Shown here: piece by piece, positions 59,800 through 64,000 of the stretch | Numbering within the stretch: the first letter of the stretch is position 1 | Layout of the letters: each line of letters opens with the position of its first letter | Assembly: GCF_030689305.1 (NCBI RefSeq) | Contig: NZ_JAUYVM010000009.1 | Location: 124,001-188,000 of the forward strand | DNA length: 64,000 bases | Direction of reading: 5' to 3' | From: Vibrio penaeicida | GTDB lineage: Bacteria > Pseudomonadota > Gammaproteobacteria > Enterobacterales > Vibrionaceae | Translations under genes and position numbers: made by a program | Notes under the pieces: model-generated | Databases searched by the model: none | Seen by the model: only the letters and a program-made list of their open reading frames with translations | Told to the model about the DNA's origin: nothing

Positions 59800-60606
59800 T
59801 CACTCCTTGAAGATTGACGATCCATCAGTGGATAATTCTTTTTGGCTTTTTAAGGTTCGTTCTCGTGAAGGCAGGTGTTGCTGTAGTGTTTTGTTGACTG
59901 CCTTGGCGATGTCCAGTGCGTTTGGGGTGTCTGAATGTACACAAACGGTTTGGGCAACCACGGGGATCTCATCTCCATTTGTTGCTGTTACCGCACCTTG
60001 CTCTACGGCTTTTTTTACTCGTGTTGCCGCATAGTTTGGGTCGGTTGCTTCGTGAGTTTGAGTGATCACCAAGTGCCCATGTTGATCATAGTCTAGGTCG
60101 GTGAAAAACTCGGCGACGAAGCCCACACCCTTGCTTTTGTATACTTTCTCGTGGCAAGTACCGGTTAAACCGAATACGGGTACTTGGTAATGCAACGCGA
60201 TATTGGCGATGGTTTCCGCGATTTCTGGATCGGACGCGGCCATGCCATACAACACCCCATGTGGCTTTAAGTGGTTAAGTGGCATATCCAACATATCCAG
60301 AAAGCCTTTCAGAGCCCCAATCTGATAAACGATCATGTTGTGCAGCTCGGCTTGGCTTAGGTGCATTTTCCGTCGCCCGAACCCCTGTAGATCGGGCAGT
60401 GAAAAGTGCGCGCCCACCTTTACGCCATAACGTTTGGCAAGCTCTACGGTGTGCTTCATGTGGTTTGGGTCTGACGCGTGGAAGCCACAAGCAACGTTGG
60501 CTTCGGTGATGTAGGGCATCAGCGCTTCATCATCACCTAGCTTGTAAATACCAAACCCTTCTCCCATGTCGCTGTTTATATTGATCATGCTGTTTATGTT
60601 GATCAT
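59800..60606 (-). CDS. pxpA: LamB/YcsF family protein, 5-oxoprolinase subunit A (PxpA-like)
   Basis: A 268-residue protein of the LamB/YcsF family; PxpA is the hydrolase component of prokaryotic 5-oxoprolinase. Motifs: NSDMGEGFGIYKLGDDEALMPYI, NVACGFHASDPNHM, GAHFSLPDLQGFGRR, HLKPHGVLYG and CVHSDTPNA. The pattern is family-like, with Phe-Ser for the usual Pro-Gly in GAHPGYPD and Ser for Gly in CVHGDT. The first 12 residues are an exact duplication, MININS-MININS. The first ATG has CAGG seven bases before it and is preferred; the second has no ribosome site. It precedes the biotin carrier by three bases. Confidence 0.9.
   Translation of the reverse strand: MININSMININSDMGEGFGIYKLGDDEALMPYITEANVACGFHASDPNHMKHTVELAKRYGVKVGAHFSLPDLQGFGRRKMHLSQAELHNMIVYQIGALKGFLDMLDMPLNHLKPHGVLYGMAASDPEIAETIANIALHYQVPVFGLTGTCHEKVYKSKGVGFVAEFFTDLDYDQHGHLVITQTHEATDPNYAATRVKKAVEQGAVTATNGDEIPVVAQTVCVHSDTPNALDIAKAVNKTLQQHLPSRERTLKSQKELSTDGSSIFKE
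60571..60606 (-). repeat. 18-bp duplication at the pxpA start
   Basis: Two units of 18 bases (60606-60589 and 60588-60571 on the minus strand) differ by one base, AACATAAACAGC against AATATAAACAGC. They encode MININS twice. Confidence 0.85.
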
Positions 60607-60635
60607 ATTAATACCTGTTTATGATGTTGAAGGGG

Positions 60636-61754
60636 TTAGTGCGCGCCCAAGCTGGCTCGCATACGAATACGGATTTGGTCGACAATGACCGCGAAAATGA
60701 GTAACGCACCAATCACGACGGTTTGTAAGTAAGATTCGACGCGCGTTAAGTTCATGCCGTTTTGAACCAAGCTAATGAAGATGGCTCCTAGAACAACATG
60801 TTCGACACGCCCAACGCCGCCTCGCAGGCTGACGCCAGCAATCACACAAGCAGCGATAGACTCCAATGGCATGGCTGCCCCAATATTGGCTTCGCCTGTA
60901 TCTAGCCTTGCGGTAATTAACATGCCTGCCAATGCCGCAAATAGGGCGCACAATAGGTAAGCCATCATCAAGGTTTTGTGTGTGTTGATACCAGAAAGCT
61001 GCGCTGCGTGAATGTTGCCACCGACGGCGTAGAAATAGCGCCCCAGACGGGTTCGATTCACCACAATGACGGCGGCAATAGTCATGATGAATGCCGCTAA
61101 AATTGGCGTAGGAATACCTAAAATGCTACCAAACCCGAAGGTGTTACCAAATTCAACGGGCATACCGTAAACAGGAGATCCTCCCGTCATATAAAGAGCG
61201 ACACCAAAGCCAACAGAGGAGATACCCAGTGTCATCACAAAAGGGGAGACTTGAAAGTGTGCCACGCCTACGCCATTGATAAACCCGACGACCAAACCAA
61301 CGCCAACGCCAGCAAGAACGCCAAGCAAGATGGCTATATAAATGGCTTCAGGAAAAGAGGCATACACCGCCGCCATGGTGGTGGCACCAACTACAGAAGA
61401 AAGGGCGATAATGGTGCCCACCGATAAGTCGAAGCCTGCCGTCAGCAAGACGAACATTTGACCTATCGCCACCATAATGAGGTAAGAAGATTGGCGTAAA
61501 AGGTTGAGTAAGTTTCGTGCGGTCAGAAAGTTGTCCGATGCCGTCGCGAATATGGTGACTGCAATCACCATTAATATGGGTAATACCCCAATTTTGACAA
61601 ATAGGCGTTTCATCCAGTTCATTGCATTTCCTTTTGATGGCGAACCCGCTGCTTTGGAACCGCCTGTTTTCGAACTGCTAGCGTTCGAACCGCTTGCTTT
61701 CGAGCTTATGAGGTCAGAAGCTGCGTGACTGGTTTTAATAGGGTCACTGTTCAT
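60636..61754 (-). CDS. ABC transporter permease, ribose/sugar type (RbsC-like)
   Basis: A permease of about 372 residues of the sugar-type (BPD_transp_2) family. Typical blocks are LNLLRQSSYLIMVAIGQMFVLLTAGFDLSVGTIIALSSVVGA, LLGVLAGVGVGLVVGFINGV and VESYLQTVVIGALLIFAVIVDQIR, with about nine spans. The start at 61754 follows GAGG by nine bases and overlaps the ATPase stop by 11 bases. An alternative ATG at 61622 (MNWMKRLFVKIGVLP) has a very good AAGGAAA site and would begin exactly where related permeases do. Between them lies an in-frame, Ser/Gly/Lys-rich pentapeptide repeat. It carries substrate from the TorT-like binding protein. Confidence 0.88.
   Translation of the reverse strand: MNSDPIKTSHAASDLISSKASGSNASSSKTGGSKAAGSPSKGNAMNWMKRLFVKIGVLPILMVIAVTIFATASDNFLTARNLLNLLRQSSYLIMVAIGQMFVLLTAGFDLSVGTIIALSSVVGATTMAAVYASFPEAIYIAILLGVLAGVGVGLVVGFINGVGVAHFQVSPFVMTLGISSVGFGVALYMTGGSPVYGMPVEFGNTFGFGSILGIPTPILAAFIMTIAAVIVVNRTRLGRYFYAVGGNIHAAQLSGINTHKTLMMAYLLCALFAALAGMLITARLDTGEANIGAAMPLESIAACVIAGVSLRGGVGRVEHVVLGAIFISLVQNGMNLTRVESYLQTVVIGALLIFAVIVDQIRIRMRASLGAH
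61636..61710 (-). repeat. Five imperfect 15-bp repeats in the permease N-terminus
   Basis: Units such as GCTTTGGAACCGCCT and GCGTTCGAACCGCTT repeat every 15 bases and encode pentapeptides SSKAS, GSNAS, SSKTG, GSKAA and GSPSK. The 15-base unit keeps the frame. It is either an N-terminal extension of the permease or an untranslated spacer. Confidence 0.7.
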
Positions 61755-63285
61755 TGTTGAGTGCCTCATTTTGAGATTCCATGGATTCAAAGAAGTGAGC
61801 GAGTGCGTTGGGTTCGGTGATATCGTCACCCTGAAGATGCGCTTCGATTCGTCCGTGCCGCATGATGTATAAACGATGGGAAAGGTTGACGACTTCCGGT
61901 AGATCAGAAGAAATGATCACCACCGCCGCACCTTGTTCACATAAGCTCGCGATGAAGCGATAGATCTCTGCTCGTGTGCCGACATCTACCCCGACGGTGG
62001 GCTCATCAAAGACATACAAAGACACATCGCGAGTGAGGCATTTGGCCAACAACACTTTTTGCTGATTCCCTCCACTGAACTGACCAACATCGCGCTCGGT
62101 TTGCATTGGGTGGAGCTTCAATTTGTCGGCCAGCTTTGAGGTTTGCTGGCGTTCATGGTTAAGGCTTAATGCGCCCGTCGCACCGGAATAGGAGGGCGTG
62201 TTGATGGCCGCCAAGCTGATGTTTTCTCGGCAACTTCGAATCATCACCAAACCTTCGGCTTTTCTGTCTCGGGAGTTGTAAAAGAATCCCCGATCCAACA
62301 TTTCACGAGTCGATAAGCTAGTGACATTCTCGCCTTGAAAAATCACCTTGCCGGATTGAATGGGTTCTAACCCAAAACAGGCTCTTAGCGCTTCCGATTT
62401 CCCGCAACCAACCAGCCCAGCAAAGCCAATTATTTCTCCTTCTCTCGCATAGAAAGAAAGGTCTTGTATGGCGTTATCGCGGCTTGATAAGTTCTTTACT
62501 TCCAACACGGTACTTTGGGGAGTGAAGGGGATTTCAGGGTAAACCTGATCCATCACGCGCCCTGTCATCATGGTGATCAGCTCTTTTTCATTGACCTGTT
62601 CACAAGCCTTAGTACCGATGTAGCGACCATCTCTTAAAACGGTGATGCGATCGGCGATGCGGCGTATTTCCGCCATGCGATGCGAAATGTAAATAATGCC
62701 GACACCTTGTTGCTTGATCTGCTCTACCAGTTTAAAAAGCTGCTCGGTTTCTTGATGAGTAAGAGACGCGGTGGGCTCATCGAGAATAAGCACCGCCAGT
62801 TCCCCCCGCAGCGCTTTGGCAATCTCGACCATTTGCTTTTCTGCGCGAGACAGCTCACCGACACTCAAATCTGGGTTGAGCTGAAACCCCATGGTGTCGA
62901 GCAATTCTTGCGCTTTATATTGCAAAGTTTCGTTATCGAGCATGCCTGATTTCATGGGTTCTTCACCGAGAAAAAGGTTCTGTGCCACCGTCAGTGTGTC
63001 AACCAATGAGAACTCTTGGAAAACAGCGCTGATTCCTTTTTGTCGAGCATCAAACACGTTTTTGAAATGCACGTCTTCATTGTGGAATCGCATTTCGCCA
63101 GCCGTGCGTTGGTTTGCACCTGAAATAATGGAAATCAGCGTGGATTTACCTGCTCCGTTTTCACCAAACAATACGTGCACTTCACCGGCTTCTAATGTGA
63201 AGTCCACATCATCGAGTGCCTTAACACCGGGATACTGTTTGTGTATCCCGTGCATTGAGAGGATTGGGTTTGAACCGACCATCAT
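61744..63285 (-). CDS. ABC transporter ATPase, double cassette, ribose type (RbsA-like)
   Basis: A 513-residue ATPase with two fused cassettes. Cassette 1 has Walker A GENGAGKS at 41-48, the signature region ELSRAEKQMVEIAKAL and AVLILDEPTASL. Cassette 2 has a weaker Walker A, GLVGCGKSE, with FSGGNQQKVLLAKCL and VFDEPTVGVDVGTRAEIY, as usual for RbsA/MglA proteins. The start overlaps the binding-protein stop (ATGA). It powers the neighbouring permease. Confidence 0.93.
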   Translation of the reverse strand: MMVGSNPILSMHGIHKQYPGVKALDDVDFTLEAGEVHVLFGENGAGKSTLISIISGANQRTAGEMRFHNEDVHFKNVFDARQKGISAVFQEFSLVDTLTVAQNLFLGEEPMKSGMLDNETLQYKAQELLDTMGFQLNPDLSVGELSRAEKQMVEIAKALRGELAVLILDEPTASLTHQETEQLFKLVEQIKQQGVGIIYISHRMAEIRRIADRITVLRDGRYIGTKACEQVNEKELITMMTGRVMDQVYPEIPFTPQSTVLEVKNLSSRDNAIQDLSFYAREGEIIGFAGLVGCGKSEALRACFGLEPIQSGKVIFQGENVTSLSTREMLDRGFFYNSRDRKAEGLVMIRSCRENISLAAINTPSYSGATGALSLNHERQQTSKLADKLKLHPMQTERDVGQFSGGNQQKVLLAKCLTRDVSLYVFDEPTVGVDVGTRAEIYRFIASLCEQGAAVVIISSDLPEVVNLSHRLYIMRHGRIEAHLQGDDITEPNALAHFFESMESQNEALNNEQ

Positions 63286-64000
63286 TGAGGCTTCACCGAA
63301 AACGTTGGTTTAAAGCCGTTTGGTGCCAATGAGCTGTCGCGATCGAAGTGATCAACAATGGCTGCATCAATCACATAGAGTTGCGGACCTACATGCTTGG
63401 TGTACGGCTTGCCTTCGAGGATCCGAATGGCTTGGTCAATCGCAACGCGACCTTGAATAACCGCGGAATCAGTAGGCGCAGCGAGGATGAGTTTGCGTTT
63501 AATACCTTGGTAAACACCGGGGGTAAAGTAGTAAGAGAGAACCTTGATTTGATTGGTGAGCCCACGTGCTCTCAGTAAGCTGGTGGCCGCTTCTGCAGTG
63601 ACAGCGGTGCCCACGATGTAATCAATATCTGGGTGAGCTTCTAGCGTGTCTTCAACCAGCTTGAGCTGAACTTCTTTACCTGTGTCGCCGTATTTGGTTT
63701 CAACGACATCGATGTTGGAATCTTTAATGGCTGACTGAAAGCCCTTGTTTCCAGCTTCTACCCAGCCTGCGCCTGGAGGACCAGGAAACCAGCCTACTTT
63801 GACCTTATCTGATCCGTTTTTGTGAATCTCTCTTAAATACTGCCCGACTTTAGAACCCATTTCGCCGAACGACACTAAAGACTTAGCGGATAAATCCGGT
63901 GAAGACATACCGTTAACGATATCGATAACAGGAATGCCGGATTTAGTAATGTTTTTGACCAGATTGTTTAAACCTTCATACGAGATGGCACCAATCACGA
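63282..64000 (-). CDS. TorT-like periplasmic sugar-family binding protein (partial)
   Basis: The C-terminal 238 residues of a type I periplasmic binding protein; the N-terminus with its signal peptide is beyond the window. The sequence GWFPGPPGAGWVEAGNKGFQSAIKDSNIDVVETKYGDTGKEVQLKLVEDTLEAHPDIDYIVGTAVTAEAA strongly resembles TorT, the TMAO-sensing binding protein, including the GPPGAGW loop. Here it heads an ABC operon rather than a sensor kinase, so it should deliver a ligand to the permease. A nitrogen-containing ring or amide would fit the rest of the operon, which is inference. Confidence 0.85.
   Translation of the reverse strand, partial: VIGAISYEGLNNLVKNITKSGIPVIDIVNGMSSPDLSAKSLVSFGEMGSKVGQYLREIHKNGSDKVKVGWFPGPPGAGWVEAGNKGFQSAIKDSNIDVVETKYGDTGKEVQLKLVEDTLEAHPDIDYIVGTAVTAEAATSLLRARGLTNQIKVLSYYFTPGVYQGIKRKLILAAPTDSAVIQGRVAIDQAIRILEGKPYTKHVGPQLYVIDAAIVDHFDRDSSLAPNGFKPTFSVKPQ

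Noticed and set aside
1..64000. Prophage, transposon or integron content
   Set aside because: No integrase, transposase, capsid or attC-like sequence was found; gene content looks like ordinary and accessory chromosome.

Overview
The window looks like chromosome of a marine gammaproteobacterium of the Vibrionaceae, most likely Vibrio. The base composition is moderate by eye. It carries secreted chitin-degrading enzymes (GH20 chitobiase and GH19 chitinase), a complete Flp/Tad pilus operon, an orphan MshQ-like protein, diguanylate cyclases and short palindromic repeats near genes. No rRNA, tRNA, transposase, integrase or CRISPR array was seen. Both edges cut genes: a GGDEF protein on the left and a periplasmic binding protein on the right.

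Layout. 1-5000: the end of a diguanylate cyclase, then divergent secreted chitobiase (-) and GH19 chitinase (+). 5600-17100: tad locus in the order flp, rcpC, rcpA, rcpB-like, tadZ, tadA, tadB, tadC, tadD, tadE, tadF, an unknown secreted protein, an OmpA-like protein, tadG. Most junctions from rcpA to tadF overlap or nearly touch, and pyroglutamyl peptidase (pcp) follows tadG by 8 bp. 17950-24600: a minus-strand pair, a HAD phosphatase and a 1921-residue NRPS with domains C-A-T-E-C whose condensation and adenylation motifs are visibly degenerate. 25450-27535: a dicarboxylate/amino-acid symporter and a DOPA-dioxygenase-family protein around palindromic repeats. 27590-35930: a sulfated-compound cluster with two apparently cytoplasmic sulfatases, an anaerobic sulfatase-maturing radical SAM enzyme, a DUF2264 protein and a solute-binding protein. 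36000-47230: a membrane GGDEF protein, a small helical protein, an ABC-F ATPase, a SnoaL-like protein, MshQ-like plus a two-helix membrane protein, a PhzF protein and a quinone-oxidoreductase-like MDR protein. 47260-53410: a secreted lipase and a large zinc-dependent phospholipase-C-like protein (-), a divergent Crp-family regulator, a DUF962 protein and a VOC protein.

53480-64000 is one long minus-strand operon, and I consider it the most interesting part. Read 5' to 3' it has a TorT-like binding protein, a sugar-type ABC ATPase and permease, PxpA (LamB/YcsF), a biotin carrier, a biotin carboxylase, AHS1 (PxpB/KipI-like), AHS2 (PxpC/KipA-like), a semialdehyde dehydrogenase (GabD-like) and an omega-aminotransferase (GabT-like). 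The biotin carboxylase, carrier, AHS1 and AHS2 together form all the parts of a urea-carboxylase-type enzyme. The allophanate-hydrolase part is replaced by PxpA, and GabT/GabD lie downstream. I infer a pathway that imports a lactam or amide, opens it in a biotin-dependent way to an omega-amino acid (GABA or 5-aminovalerate), and oxidises that to succinate or glutarate.

Functions are assigned from motifs read by eye. Start codons were chosen from Shine-Dalgarno-like sequences and family start positions, and doubtful ones are marked in the entries.
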